64,000 nt of DNA from Diprion similis. Lineage: Eukaryota; Arthropoda; Insecta; Hymenoptera; Diprionidae. The notes beneath the pieces were generated by a model, which did no database searches, was not told the DNA's origin, and was given only the letters and a program-made list of their open reading frames with translations. The stretch is taken from the NCBI RefSeq assembly GCF_021155765.1, contig NC_060114.1:11685001-11749000 (forward strand). Reading direction: 5' to 3'. A program made the translations under genes and the position numbers. Position 1 is the stretch's first letter. Each line of letters starts with the position of its first letter. Positions 28,001-40,703 of the stretch are shown one piece after another.

Positions 28001-29475
28001 CTCAGGAACTGTCCTACGACGTCATATCCGGCCCAACTTATGGCAGGCTTCTTCTGCTTCCCCAAGATCAAAATTCATCCGAAGTTCATCAAGTGAACAA
28101 GTTCAGCCAGCACGATGTTGACTCGAATCGTCTGGTCTATGAACACTCCGGCCCGTTACAAGCGGCCTCGTTTTACTTCAGGGTATCCGACGGGAGGTTC
28201 AACCCAGTGTACAGGGTATTAAATTTTCACGTTCTTCCAATCCGATTGAACGTGACTGTCGTCGGCCCTGTCAGCCTCCAACAGGGTTCCAACGTAGCTC
28301 TGATATCAGAGGACAACATAAGACTGGAAACCAACGCGAGGCAGGATTTGGTTACGTACAATGTGACGAAGGCGCCGAAATTTGGCACCATATACGTCAG
28401 GGACGCTGCGGCGGTTAGCTTCAGGCACACGGATCTTCTGTCGAAAAGTGTGATGTTCATGCAGACTGACATGACCATGTCAAACGATAGCCTCGAGCTA
28501 GCAGCCCAGCTGAGCGATTTCGAGGCAAAACATGTCGTCATCGACGTTATTGTAGAACCATTGATGATCGTGAATCCCATGGTGGCTATAGCAGGGGAGA
28601 GAAATCGGCTAGATTTACGATACATGGACGCGACACCACTGGCGAAGCTGACAAGTAGCAATCCGATGTTCGTGGTGACGAGGAAACCGAAGTATGCAAG
28701 AATTAAAAAGATCATCAGGAGTTCCGGGGATAGGAAGGGCACGCGAGAACGAGAAGTGAGCAAGTTCTCTCATCAGGAGTTGATTTCGGGCCTGATATAC
28801 GTTGTGTGTAAAAAAATGGCCGCTCTGGAAATCGAAGGGACACCTGACAGTTTCGGCTTTGTCCTGGCAGCATCAATATTTCAGCCTGCGGCTGGCAACT
28901 TCAACTTTCGTATTAAATATAACGTCGACGAATTCAATATGACCCTGGGTAGTCCGATGGACCCGGTTGGGCACGAGGGAGAAATGGCAATAGCCCCCAA
29001 CATGAGTAACGACTATCTCCTCATCCTGGGAATGCTCTTGGGCGTTTTCCTCCTCGGCGTGGTCGTCATAATCACCATAAGGTGTAGACACAATCGGTAC
29101 AAGCACGCTGAAGACAATAAGGCCGAACCATCACCCGGGGTTGGAGTGATGCCGCTTCCTAGACCCCCTGATCACCTTATGCCCGCCACTCCGCACCTCA
29201 AACGATTCGGTAATGATCATGATGGCATCACAGGAAGTAGTACTCCACTTCCAGTCCTCCCATCCATGCCAGCCACTCTTCCCCAATGCAAAGTAATCCC
29301 TCTTAGCCCTTTGGACAGCATCGCTGGCTCCGAGGTCGACGTATCTTCGAGGTATCCTTACGGTGTGCCGGACGGCGACGAGTGGAGTAGCTTTGACACT
29401 TCCGATCTGCCGTGTCCCTCGGCTACCACACCTAGGGCCAATCCGTTACTTAGAAGAAATCAGTACTGGGTATAG
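16007..29475 (+). CDS. kon: CSPG4/NG2-type transmembrane proteoglycan (kon-tiki/perdido)
   Basis: Eleven coding exons: 16007-16091, 17032-17195, 17310-17541, 18597-19405, 19790-20044, 23179-23376, 23469-23670, 23757-24417, 24582-26635, 26952-27358 and 27508-29475. All join in phase to give about 2344 residues, close to CSPG4 family length. A signal peptide (1 to about 24) precedes LamG 1 (about 29-160), LamG 2 (about 161-385) and a Cys-rich EGF-like piece (about 385-425). CSPG repeats with the typical Y-x-H-D/x-D-x-F-x-F pattern fill about 440-2150. One membrane helix (about 2192-2214) and a roughly 130-residue tail end in QYWV, the PDZ-binding C-terminus shared with vertebrate CSPG4. In Drosophila, Kon works at muscle attachment and in glia; that role is inferred here. 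In-frame ATGs at 15980 and 15995 are possible starts, but 16007 has A at -3 and gives the most compact signal peptide. At exon 9 an alternative acceptor 28 bp upstream would hit a stop. Confidence 0.93.
16092..17031 (+). other. kon: kon intron 1
   Basis: Donor GTAGCG, acceptor TTTCAG. The interior is AT-rich. I see no other feature in it. Confidence 0.8.
17196..17309 (+). other. kon: kon intron 2: 114 bp, stop-free and divisible by three
   Basis: Donor AAG followed by GTAATG, acceptor CCTTTTCAG. The intron has no stop in the coding frame, so one open frame spans exons 2 and 3. Splicing joins LamG strands cleanly (GRLK to VHINLGAG), which supports removal; retention would add 38 residues inside LamG 1. 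Confidence 0.75.
17542..18596 (+). other. kon: kon intron 3 with an interspersed-repeat-like segment
   Basis: Between about 18180 and 18480 the sequence carries two copies of a TAGCGACC/CAGCGACC core followed by C and A runs. This resembles the palindromic element at 35797-35998. Nothing coding is seen. Confidence 0.5.
20045..23178 (+). other. kon: kon intron 5 (3.1 kb)
   Basis: This is the longest kon intron. It contains the 658-bp foldback element listed at 21515-22172; the rest is unremarkable AT-rich sequence. No conserved exon is needed here, because exon 5 ends in phase 0 and exon 6 begins in phase 0. Confidence 0.75.
21515..22172. mobile_element. Long foldback (palindromic) element in kon intron 5
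   Basis: The left arm reads from TATGGGGCGTTCGGTGACAT through CTCAGATTGG and CGTATCTGAAGTATAATT. The right arm carries the imperfect reverse complement, ending in ATGTCACGGAATGCCCCATA. The arms pair over roughly 150-200 bp with scattered mismatches around an AT-rich centre. No open frame of transposase size is present, so this fits a non-autonomous foldback element or MITE. Confidence 0.75.
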
Positions 29476-30006
29476 CACAAGGCCTACTGTCATAGACGTG
29501 ACAAGTTTTTACCTTTCACGCAGCTGAGACTTTCATGATGAGGTTTTGGCGAAGCGAGCTGAAGTCCTGCAGTGACGTGCCTCAAGAAAAGACTTTTTTA
29601 AGTACAGAATACACGTGTGGTTGCTGTTCTTGACTTTGGTTCGGCTCGATGAACGACCGATTGACGATCGTGGTCACTCGAATGGTGCTGATCGTATAAA
29701 TCCGAAAGAGAAATATAGACTTTCACACATTTACATTTAAGGTTATCAATGTCAGGGAAAGGGAAGCGGACACGGGGTGGATGTTAGGGGAGGGGGTGGA
29801 AGGGTACTCCGAAATTGACGAAAACACATTAAAGGTATCGTAAAAACGCACTGGCTAAGCAACCAAAGTAAAACTACGACTTAAGATTTAGATAATGTGC
29901 CTACGAAGGTAGAGGTAAATGAAACTTAACACCTAAGTTAGCGTTAATAATGATTAAATATACGTTATATATATACATATAATATATCTATATTCGGTAG
30001 CTTTTT

Positions 30007-30012
30007 AATAAA
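30007..30012 (+). terminator. kon: Candidate proximal poly(A) signal of kon
   Basis: AATAAA 532 bp after the stop codon, in AT-rich sequence just before the inverted-repeat element at 30127. Confidence 0.55.
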
Positions 30013-30126
30013 CATATTATTATATCTGCGTCGCAACCCGTTAGCACCAAAAATCTAAAAACGGAAAAAAAGAGAATGGAAAAAATTAATAGTAATGATG
30101 AAAACTGATTTAACTGAGAGTAATGG

Positions 30127-30552
30127 TACAGTCCGCTCTTTTAATAGTGTCGCTCTTCAGATGCATTGTGAAATGCATGTCGATCTATTTAATTTGATAA
30201 TTTCTTCGCTAAAATAATAATTTTACTAAGTCGAATTATTTGTTAATCTTGACTTATGCACACTCAGTATTATATGCAAACTGAAAAAAATAACAAATTA
30301 TTTCAAGCACTTCAAAGCTTTATCACTAAATGAACGAATATGAATATATATATTTTAAATTCAAATAGTTCAGGTCAATATAGTTTTCTTTGAAAGTAAA
30401 TAATAAAATAATCATGATATAAGAATTACGAAATATCTTTATTCTAATAAATAAGATGAAAGATTATAATTCAAGTACATATTTTATAAATCCTATATCA
30501 TGATAATTTGTTATTTACCTTAAAAAGATTTTCATTAGCAGAGCGGACTGTA
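30127..30552. mobile_element. TA-flanked MITE with 11-bp terminal inverted repeats
   Basis: CAGTCCGCTCT at 30129-30139 is the exact reverse complement of AGAGCGGACTG at 30540-30550, and each end abuts a TA dinucleotide, as expected for Tc1/mariner-type insertion. A second inverted repeat lies inside: 30391-30421 against 30493-30523, around ATCATGATAT. No transposase frame is present. Confidence 0.8.
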
Positions 30553-30612
30553 ATAAGCTCTGTTGAGTCTAAAAGTTGTTGTAAATGTGTTCCAGTATTA
30601 AAGCGTGTTATA

Positions 30613-30618
30613 AATAAA
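30613..30618 (+). terminator. kon: Candidate distal poly(A) signal of kon
   Basis: AATAAA beyond the MITE. If it is used, the long kon 3' UTR would contain the whole inverted repeat. Confidence 0.35.
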
Positions 30619-31723
30619 TTTATGAATGTTGACAGCGGGCAAAGCTGTTCACCAAGCACGTTTTGGCTTTGAATCGCGAGATATTTAAATTGTTGTTAGA
30701 CCCTACTACTGAAATAATTAATTGGTCGTAAATTTAAAATTCTCAAATGTACTATAATACAATATAGGATCTTTTTACTACATACAGTAGAGGCAGACTT
30801 ACTTGGAACAAGTATTTATATGTATAGAAAAATACCTGCTGAGCTAAGGAAAAGTGTCCCAAATTTTGTCCGAGACTCACTGAGGAAAATTTTGAAAACA
30901 GAATTATAATTTCAACGAAATATCACTGGAATCTTACTGTCGGAGTAAATGAAATCAATTGATGCGGTCAAAAATGACACAGAAGAACAAGTTATTAATA
31001 TTTCATAATTCAAGTATGTTGTCAATTTTTTATGTATTTGTACAAAGAAAGTTTTAATCTTCTACACTTTTCCCTGTAACTGTAGAATTGCAATCAATAT
31101 TCATATAGATTATGATTGTTTTCATCATCATCGTCATCATCATTGTTGTTATTAATAATAATTGTTCAATACATGTAAACCTATACGTACGCATGTGCAT
31201 CTATAGCTTATGCGTATGCATGCGATTTAGAAGAAAGTGTATTAAAAATTTGTTCAATTTATGCGCATACGCTATAGTGCATTTGAAATCAAATAGGCTT
31301 TTTTACAAATTAGGTATTGTCCAAAATGTAGATGAAGAAGAAGAGGCGGACAATTAGCGCCCTATGAGTGCCAAAATTATAAAATAACGAATTATTATTT
31401 ATAGTGATCATCGTGCGACTGTATTGATACCCTGTCCATCAATATAAAATAAGTAATAAAATACGGTTGAAAAAATTCTAACGATACATCGTTGACTGAA
31501 GACATATGAAGACTCTATAGCTAGCCCTGGATTATTTTTCGTAATGGTTTATCAGATTCATTATTGGGCTCCACCAATTACTTTGTGTAATTAATTACAT
31601 CAAGATTACTAATTACAATGGTAATTTGTAATGAAAAAAATAAAATACTCATAAGATTTTCAATTTGTAATTAGGAAAAAAAACTTACTAATTATAATTG
31701 CAGTTTGAAATGAGAAAAATTAT

Positions 31724-31851
31724 AATTACAAATTACGAATGTAATTAATATCGCTTGTGCTTCTAATTACAAATTATGAACGTAATTAGTATAGCTTATT
31801 CGTGAAATTAAAAATTACGAATGTAATTAGTATCGATTTTTATTCTAATTA
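31724..31851. repeat. 41-bp tandem repeat, about three units
   Basis: AATTA(C/A)AAATTA cores start at 31724, 31765, 31806 and 31847, exactly 41 bp apart, each followed by GTAATTA and a TATCG-like segment. Degenerate AT-rich copies appear to extend upstream to about 31590. Confidence 0.75.
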
Positions 31852-32153
31852 TAGGCATCTTTTGTTTACGAAATTATTGTGATTCCTAGTCTCCGTTTAG
31901 GCACTTCAATATTGCATGAAAAAAATCTCACGAAGGCTCATTTCACTTCTCATTTTAAACCCATTACGTTTATTTGTTTATTTAACATAGAAATCATAGA
32001 GGAATAGAAAAAGTAAATTTGCTCGGACGGTAAGGGTAGGATTACTACATACCCATGAAAAATCGAGTCGGCATATCAGGCACTGCAATTTTATTTTTCC
32101 CGCCCCTCAACACCCCTTACCATCCGATCAAGTCTCCATTAAAACAGTCTTTG

Positions 32154-32283
32154 GGTGCGTTCCGAAACTAGCTAGCAGCGCAAAAAAATCCCTAGAACAG
32201 AGACAGAGCTAGTGACAAACTCGGCAGCGCAAAAGAGATAAAAGATCGTTGCCAGCACCGAGAGCTAATTTCGGAACGCACCT
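32154..32283. mobile_element. Short inverted-repeat element (about 130 bp) upstream of UBE2R
   Basis: The left end GGTGCGTTCCGAAACTAGCT is matched by AGCTAATTTCGGAACGCACC at the right end, with one mismatch in about 20 bp. TTG flanks both ends as a possible 3-bp target duplication. The centre has no coding content. It lies about 250 bp before the inferred UBE2R start site. Confidence 0.7.
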
Positions 32284-32528
32284 TGAGACATGTGGTTATT
32301 TTTCTAACGCAAAAAAAAACTGACAGTCACGCATCGCAATGCGCGGTTCTTAAGAGCTTCCACGAAGCTTGCACAGATGGCGGTAGTCTACCAATTCTGA
32401 GCAATGACGGATCCGAAGAAGGTGCGCACTGCGCATGCGCACTGATCGTGTAACGACAGCTAACCAGAGGAGCAGACGCCAGCTGTTCAACGGAGAAATC
32501 ACATCGCGCATCACTGCTAGCTAGCTAG

Positions 32529-32533
32529 TCAGT
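32529..32533 (+). promoter_or_regulatory. Candidate TCAGT initiator of UBE2R
   Basis: TCAGT matches the arthropod initiator consensus. It sits in CpG-containing sequence upstream of a spliced leader: the leader exon would run to 32991 (AAG followed by GTAAGC), and the next acceptor is at 33273-33274, two bases before the ATG. Confidence 0.4.
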
Positions 32534-32991
32534 ATTGTTGTTCGTACAGTCGCGTCGTCGTCTATCCATCCTCCGAGTCCTTAACGATCTTCGTGCGTCG
32601 CATAATATTCATTGATAAAAAAGAGACGTTGTGATTTGGTGCACGGTCGTTCGTTTCTTGGTTTTAACTGGTTAATTACTTTGTTTCAAGTGATCACGCG
32701 TGCATGTGTGTGTTTGTTTGTGCATCAGTGTTGGGGGAAAATATATTCCCGTTGTTCATGCGTTGACGAAAAATACACAATATTGCGTATCGCAGAGAGA
32801 TACATTTGGTAAAAAATATCCTCGCTCTGATGTGCAATAACCGAAATAGCCGATAAGCCGCAACGTTTCGACACCTAACTTTCCGATATCCCTGATCGAA
32901 AGAGAGGAAAAAAGGGAAGAAAAAACGCTGGCCATCGCGAGAGTCTTTACGGACCTGCTTGTGGCCTAGCAGCCGCGAAAAAAGGCGCAAG

Positions 32992-33274
32992 GTAAGCAGG
33001 GAAATACGGGAGAAAAAAATACTAATTTAGATAGTCTCAGATTCTGATCACGATCGCGACGAGGCAAAAAAAATCGTGGGAATTGAAACGGCAGTTTTGT
33101 CCTCTCGCGCGGTGATATCCCCGAGCGTTCACCGGACACTGATTGTGAATAGCATTAACGATAAACGTTAAAGGAAAAAAAATATATATATATCAGTAAT
33201 AAAAAAAAAAAAAAAAAAAAGTGATTCCAGCAGAAGCAGAGAACTCGGCACATACACAAATCTCTGTTCCACAG
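32992..33274 (+). other. 5'-UTR intron of UBE2R (inferred)
   Basis: Strong donor AAG followed by GTAAGC and acceptor TCTCTGTTCCACAG. It contains a roughly 20-bp A tract. If spliced, the initiator ATG begins two bases into the exon. Confidence 0.6.
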
Positions 33275-33276
33275 GA

Positions 33277-34471
33277 ATGGCGCAACCGACGAGTAGCGCG
33301 CTGAGGGCACTCGCTCTCGAGTACAAAAGCCTCCAAGAAGAGCCAGTCGAAGGATTTCGTGTGAAACTGGTCAACGAGGACAACATGTTCGAATGGGAAG
33401 TCGCGATCTTCGGACCACCGGACACTCTTTACCAAGGAGGCTATTTCAAGGTTAGTAGTCCGCATCTATGCGTCGTCGTCGAGTCAATACCACTCAACCG
33501 TTGCCTGGATAATTATGGCTTAAATTCGATTCGATGAAAGGGCATTAAAGTGTAACGGCGCGAAAATAAGCCGACTACACTTTCCCGTTCCCAGAAGGCA
33601 TCGCTCGCTGAAAGCGACGTCGTAACATAATTCGAGGAATCCTTTCTCAACGTAATTAACAAGATAATCGTCACATTCGTGTACCGTATTACACGTATAC
33701 GCATATATTAACGAGGCTGAAATTTGCCTCGTTATGAGCTCGTTTTTCCTTCCAATCTCGCGATGTCGGAGAATCTGTCCCGTAGCTTCGATTCAAAAAT
33801 CGCAGTGTGGTGCAGTTTCTATTTTGCCACCTTTGTTGGTCCCGATTTATCCCTGCGCAGGTTCAGTGTTTCTCCGCGTCTGTCTGTCCGAAATATACTT
33901 AACATATATAGGTATGTATCAGCAATATGTTTATTTGCGTGTATAAACGTCGCGAGACTCCCGCCAGTTTTCAGGGTCGCGGTGTCTGTCTGCCACTTGA
34001 AAGACAAAACGGAAAACAATATTACTTTTTAATACGTGCCACACCGATGCGTATCGCGTCACGTGGGCGATCGCAAATTCAACGTCGTATGCTGGGAATG
34101 GAAACGACGACGACGACGATGACGATGACGACGTTGATGCTACTTGTTAAAAATAAGATAAGAGACGACACGCGCTACTGCGTGTGTTTTCTTCTTCTCC
34201 ATTCTTCGGAGCAGCATCGCTTTGCCAACGGCTATACGTTGGTATTGCATACGTACCTACCTTCAGCGTAATAATAATCACATGTAGTCGATTTTCATGC
34301 GCGAAAGAAAGAGACGCGATATGTCGAACTAAGTAAATAAGTAAATAAAATATAAACAACGGTAACCGGGAACTCGTTTCGCAATGATAAATAAATTCGC
34401 CGTTTAAATAGTATAGGTTAGAACACCGATACCATCTTGGATTGAGAAGTACACGTGTGTTTGCAATATGC

Positions 34472-34512
<41 letters not shown>

Positions 34513-35574
34513 CGAATACACGTATATTCATTGTATTTCGCTCGGTCGCGCAGAGAGACGCTTTGTTGTTGCAATACTCTGTTGTGTCGTGGTTGATTAT
34601 ATGCTGCCTTTGCCTTTGCAACGTTCTCGTTTTCCGATCGCGCAGCAATTCGATGCATTCAGTCCGCCTACAAGTTACAGAAAGACAATGCTAAACGGGC
34701 TCCCTTTTTTTGACGAGACTGAAGTTAGGAAGGTTAACGTAACGAAACATCTTCGAAAGAATCGTTACTCTGCAATATCTGAATGATTTTCAAGGAGTTG
34801 GCTTTTGAAAATATAAAGAGCTTTGTTTTTTTTTTGTCATGGTTTATTAAATTTCAAACGATCCTAAGAGTGCGAAGTAACGATTTCTCCTAAACATGCA
34901 TCGTTACAATAACGTAACTAACTTCACTCTTATTCTTTTTTGTCTATGCCACATAATATATAAATATTATTAAAATGAATTCAAGTATCGATAGTTTCAC
35001 ATCGTTTTTGTTCAACCTCATTGGCAGCCATGTTTTTGGTCCATTCTGCTCCGGGTCGCCGATGTTATCATCTCGGTGTTTTATGTAGGCCGTGCCTTGT
35101 GGCTGGATGATTGGACACGAGCAGGCTATGAGCTATTAATAAGTTATAGGTAACGGCAATCCGTATATTATATCCGACTTCTACGAGAAACGCAGAAACG
35201 TCAGAGATTTTCACCTATCCTTATAGATGCCCCGCGGATTGTGGCTTGAGTTTGTTTTTTCGCTAATTATAAAGAGAAGGATAGAGAGAGGGAGGGTGAA
35301 AGCAACGCGAAACCTTACGGCTCTTACTTTCACCGTTTCTCGGGTAGACTCGGAGGGACGAAATTTATATCTCGTAAACCCTCTTTTTTTTTTTTCTTCC
35401 TTCCTCTATCTTCTTCTAGTTCATTCCTTACTTTCTTTCACTCGACTTTGAGAGCGACGCGAAAAGAAGAGAAACGAAAAACCGCGTTATACTGAAAGAA
35501 AAAACGGTCCATCGATTTACCGTAATCGTTACTGGCTGGCGGTAAAAAGAAGACCCGTTTCACGGATCTGGAAA

Positions 35575-35616
<42 letters not shown>

Positions 35617-38600
35617 CTTTTACGGTACCGAGGTCTAAGAGCCAAAATCAGAAAGTCATAGATTTACGTAAACCTGCTGAATGTAAACCGCGACGTAGTT
35701 TACCCGCGTTGAGAGAGAAAATTCGCACGCAACGATTGATCGATTCACAATTTAACCCTTTCGGTCACTCGTTAAAAAATTCAATATGGCGGGTACAATA
35801 TGGCGGACGAAAATTTCAAGTTTAATCAAATCCTATCAAAAAACTTTATGCGCAAGGGTCTTAGTGGTCGCTGATTGGATTCGCAATACTGAATTATGAA
35901 AATTTGATTTCAAATTCGTAATCAGCGACCCCAAAAACCCCTGGACAAAGTTTTTTCTCCCGATTCAATCGAATTTCAAATTTTTGTCCGCCATATCGGA
36001 TCCGTCAACTTGAATCTTTAAAATACTCGGAAAATCTTTTCACTTTCTCGGAAATGAATTGTTCCTGAAATTTTCACGATTTTTTTTCAATCAATTCGTT
36101 TCTAACAATAATAATTTACATTATATCGCAATAATTACTCTTGTTTACCAAATAAGTATATTTCATCGTGACGAAAATGTATAAAAACAAATGCAAAAAT
36201 AGAAAACTCTGGTAAAATTAAAGAAATGCTCAAAAAACCAGGCTTCCTTCCTAATTCTTTCAAAATTTTTTTTAAATGAAATAAATCGGTTCGATTCCGA
36301 AGACTATTTTGTAAGAATTGACTAAAACAATTCTTCTCATCATATCATCACGACGTTGCTATCGTTAAATATTTAATTTCATTACACCATTTGATTTCCT
36401 TTTACAATACCTCTAATTTTATGTCCTAAGACTATTTTTCTACTGAATCAAATGAGCCAACTCAAATATAAAAGCGAACGAATTTGTTATATCTGTTACT
36501 ATTTTTCATCGATTTCAAACTAAGCATCTAAGTTTTGTTTCGTAACTTCAGGCTTATCTATCTTCGTACTTTTGAAGAGTTCTTCTTAGCTCAAAAACAA
36601 TAATTTGATGAATATCTAACGTACGACTATTTCGTAGTAAAATTAATTAACCAAAAAAAAAAAACAAACTGTAATCTATGATTCATATACTCGTGAGTAT
36701 GAATCGAAGTTTAAATATAAGAATTATGATCGTGAGAGAGAAAATTAGGCGGCAACAATAAACTTCTGTGAATTTACGCTGCTACACTTTCTATCCTCTA
36801 CTCGTTGGTACCGTTCCCGTTTCACCGGACTCGGTATAAATTCGAAAAGTATTGCAGAACACTGTTATATTCGGAAAGTTGTACCTATATGTATTATATA
36901 TATATATATAATAGTAAGCAAACCCCGTGAGGTCTGTTGGAGTGGTTTAGAAAGCGTTCGATGGTGCGAAGCCGGATAATCATATAGATCTATCTATATA
37001 TATATATGTACTTACCCATTTATTATACATACCTTGCACGTCTGTATAAATACACACTTTTGCGTGAGTTGCAATAACGTTCGAGCCGCGAGAGAAGACC
37101 GCAGACATCGAGATATTTATGGGGAATTAAAACAAACTCCATCATCTATTATCACACAACTTTCTTACTTTCCTGTCTCCGTCTTTTTCACCACCTACAT
37201 CCGACGTAATTATTTTCTTTAAGTATTTCCGATTTCGTAGTTTAGCAGAAATATTTTGCGAGCCTAAAAAATTTCCGGTTATATATTTATGATGCACGTA
37301 TATGATGATGATGATGTTACTTGTTTTATCAATTGTTCGTTTTATTCTTCGTCGTCGTCGAACGTATGTATGTACTTTGCAAGCAGGCAGACTTTGTATT
37401 ATAATGAACGCATTTCCAACGGTTTTTACAATATTCATTTCACATTCATCAGCTAGCTGCTAGCCTACCACAATTTCCGGTTTTAACCTTAAGGATGCAT
37501 TGGCTGTACATTCTCAACCAAAAGTCAGTCTCGACGACGATATTGAATACTTTGTGATAAGATAAAAAAACTCGGGCGGAATAAAGACGATGAGGTAATT
37601 AAATTTGAATGATAATAATGCCTAAAAGTTATCAATATATTATGTTTAATAAGTTTTCAGGGAATATTTTTTTTCATTATTTTTCTAAATACACATGAAT
37701 TTTTAAAGAATTTTTTTGAAATTTCCAGTAATTTTCGAAAATTTATAAAGCTTTACGAATTCATTCGTTCAGTACCACGAAAACTTTTTAATTTCAATGT
37801 ATAGCGTTTCCACGAAAACGTATAAAAAATTTACGTTTTTTTCCTCCATTTTTCAAAATTTTAAACTTTCGCAAGGAGGAAATTTGGAAAATATGAGAAA
37901 ATAGAAAAGTTTAAAAATTGACGTGTATTCAAAAAAATTAACGAATTCATTTCACATGAAAGAAAAGAATAATTTATTGATAACTTTTAGGCATTATAAT
38001 AAAATTATTATTCAAATTTAATTAATATTCTTATCGTCTTTATTCTGGTTCATTTTTGTTTTCAGATTTTTATCTCTTATCATAAAGTATTCAATATCGT
38101 CGACGAGACTGACTTTTGGTTGAGAATGCATACCCAAAACATCCTTAAAATAGTGATTTTTTTAGCCGTTAATCTGTTTGTTGTGCGTCGCGTTCTTTCT
38201 TCTTTTTCTACTTCTGTTTTCGTCGAGACTCGTTGAAAACACTTTGTATATACTATATATACTATATATACTATATATATTCACGTTATCAACACTTTAT
38301 CTCTACCTTCTAATTCAATATTCCGGCATGTGTTCTATAAAAACACACGGAACATTGTTGATCATGATATCGTAGATCCTGCATCATCGTTGCATTTTAT
38401 ATCTGTTGTTACTATTGCATTTTATGCCCATGGAAACCTTGCGTTTATTAATTATGGTATTGAACCGCGTCGAATATTCAGATCGGAATATTTTATCGTA
38501 GATATATCGCACGTGTAATTCGAATTCGAGCGTATCTGAATGAAATTCGACAGAAGTAAGGTCGACGAATAAATAATGTCGTCGAATTTATTATACACAT

Positions 38601-40210
38601 ACATTATTGCGGCCTTCCTTCTATCAAAATCACTACTACAAGCAGTTTTTCTTCCTTCTTTTTTTAACCGTATTTATACACACAGATCAGCCTTCGGTAT
38701 TGTACTGTAGATTGTTATAATCACGAACTCGGTGAACGCTTAGTTTAAATTTAAACCTTTGGGCCAATCCTTTAGCGGAATAATAAACAAATAAAAAGAA
38801 AGGAAACTACATTCTATAATCAATGAATTGTTCAGCTTAGCACATCACAAAATCTGAAATCTGCGGACTTTTACTCTATCAAAAACTTTACTTTTCGAAA
38901 CTTTGCTGTATCGTAACTTGAATTTTCGGAACTTTGATCCGTCGACATTCCGATCATTCGAAACTTTGTTGTCTCGTCAAAGTTTGATTCCTTGACTTCA
39001 AGTTTCGCCACCAAATCACTCGGAATTTGGCGCTTTCGAAACTTTTCAAATTCGGAACTTCAACCCCCACAAGTTATAACATTTGATGATTCACATGTCG
39101 TTGATGCCAATTACTATGGCATGTCTATATTTACGGAAAGAAAATTTCATTTTTCATTTTTTACTCTCAAATACGCAACATTCTATGCACTTTGGGGAAA
39201 TATACAAAAAATATCATCCGATACTCTACAGGACTTGCAGGTATTACGATAAGCAAGTGTGTCGGAGTGACGAGAAAGTAGGCTATTCCTAGTGGGGGAG
39301 TCCCGAAGGATATTTGGGCCAGGGCCAACCCGCGATCAATACACACTCACTGCATTTACACACAGACACGCGTCTGCCTATGTATAGATAAATCACTTGT
39401 ATGTACATAAATCTATACACTTCAAATCAAATCAACTCCTCTGACGATGAATGACATTTCATTAAAATATACATACATTTGTTATATAATAATCATTGAA
39501 AATGAGAACAAAGTAAAGGATTATAAAATTTTGCACAGCTTTGGCGAAAACAATATTTTGTATTAACCACTTACTAGTTAACGGCGATTTGCTCTTTTAT
39601 ATATATATTTATATACACACGCACACACACACATATATATGGTGTATGTATGGACAAGGTTACCGCTGGGAAGTCGCGTTATTGGCGATCGCCTCGCGGA
39701 TTATCCTCGAGATCATTTCGCTGTTGTTGCTACTTGAAAGCTCCATTCCCGCGACATGAATTATTATTATTATCATTATCAATACGTAGGTATGATGTAT
39801 GTTTATTATATATATATATATATATATATTGTACAGCGGTGGACAATTTTATATTTCGTGCATGTACGCGTCTAGATTATAAACGTATGATAGGTAAACT
39901 GTAATTTATAAGTGTGTGTATATAAATTTATATATGTACAATTTATGTCATGTATATCTATAGGATATTGTGTATATGTTTAACGATCGAAACTTATCAT
40001 GGCCGTACGTGAACAACTCTAAAGAGGAGGTATTACTTTTAGTGTTACACTCATGTTTTAATATATATTTTCCCACACTCTAAATATATATTTGATTTTA
40101 AAATATTTTTTTCTCTTCTAATTCTCGATTGAAAAAGTTTCATTAATTATTAATATTATACATCGATATTCAGTTATCGTGGTTAGTATATTATAATAAT
40201 CACGATACGA

Positions 40211-40244
<34 letters not shown>

Positions 40245-40671
40245 GAGCAAGAGAAATACAAAAAATTAAAGTCCAGAAAACGTGGAGAAAAAATCAGGGC
40301 ATGATTTTCTCTGTCTAAAAAGCTCTTTACCTCGACATTGAATAATCAGACGGTATGTATTATGCATTTGAAGCGGATGCAATCACGCGGATATACGTGT
40401 ATCATATTGCGTGTAGAAATGGAGAGAAGAAATTATTCATGTTCGATGTTAGAAATCTATTGCTACGTTATATCACGTCGGGTATGTATCGATATATTTC
40501 AAATAGCGGTGAAGTGGCAGAAAATAACGCCGAGTTAAACGAACCACAATGATTTCAGCGAATCGATTTACCGAACGAACTTTAACCTTAAAACCATCAA
40601 GATAATGCGTACGGTATATATATATATATATATAACGAAATATTAGGTCTCGTCTCGCCGACATAAGAAAT

Positions 40672-40703
<32 letters not shown>

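Larger units (their letters stand above)
29476..32528. other. kon 3' UTR and spacer up to the UBE2R promoter
   Basis: A G-rich and then AT-rich 3' UTR follows the kon stop, with candidate poly(A) signals at 30007 and 30613. Two inverted-repeat elements (30127-30552 and 32154-32283) and a 41-bp tandem repeat at about 31.7 kb are listed separately. No gene is seen. Confidence 0.7.

Noticed and set aside
36284..36300. GGTTCGATTCCG, resembling a tRNA T-arm
   Set aside because: No matching acceptor stem, anticodon arm or box A could be found around it.
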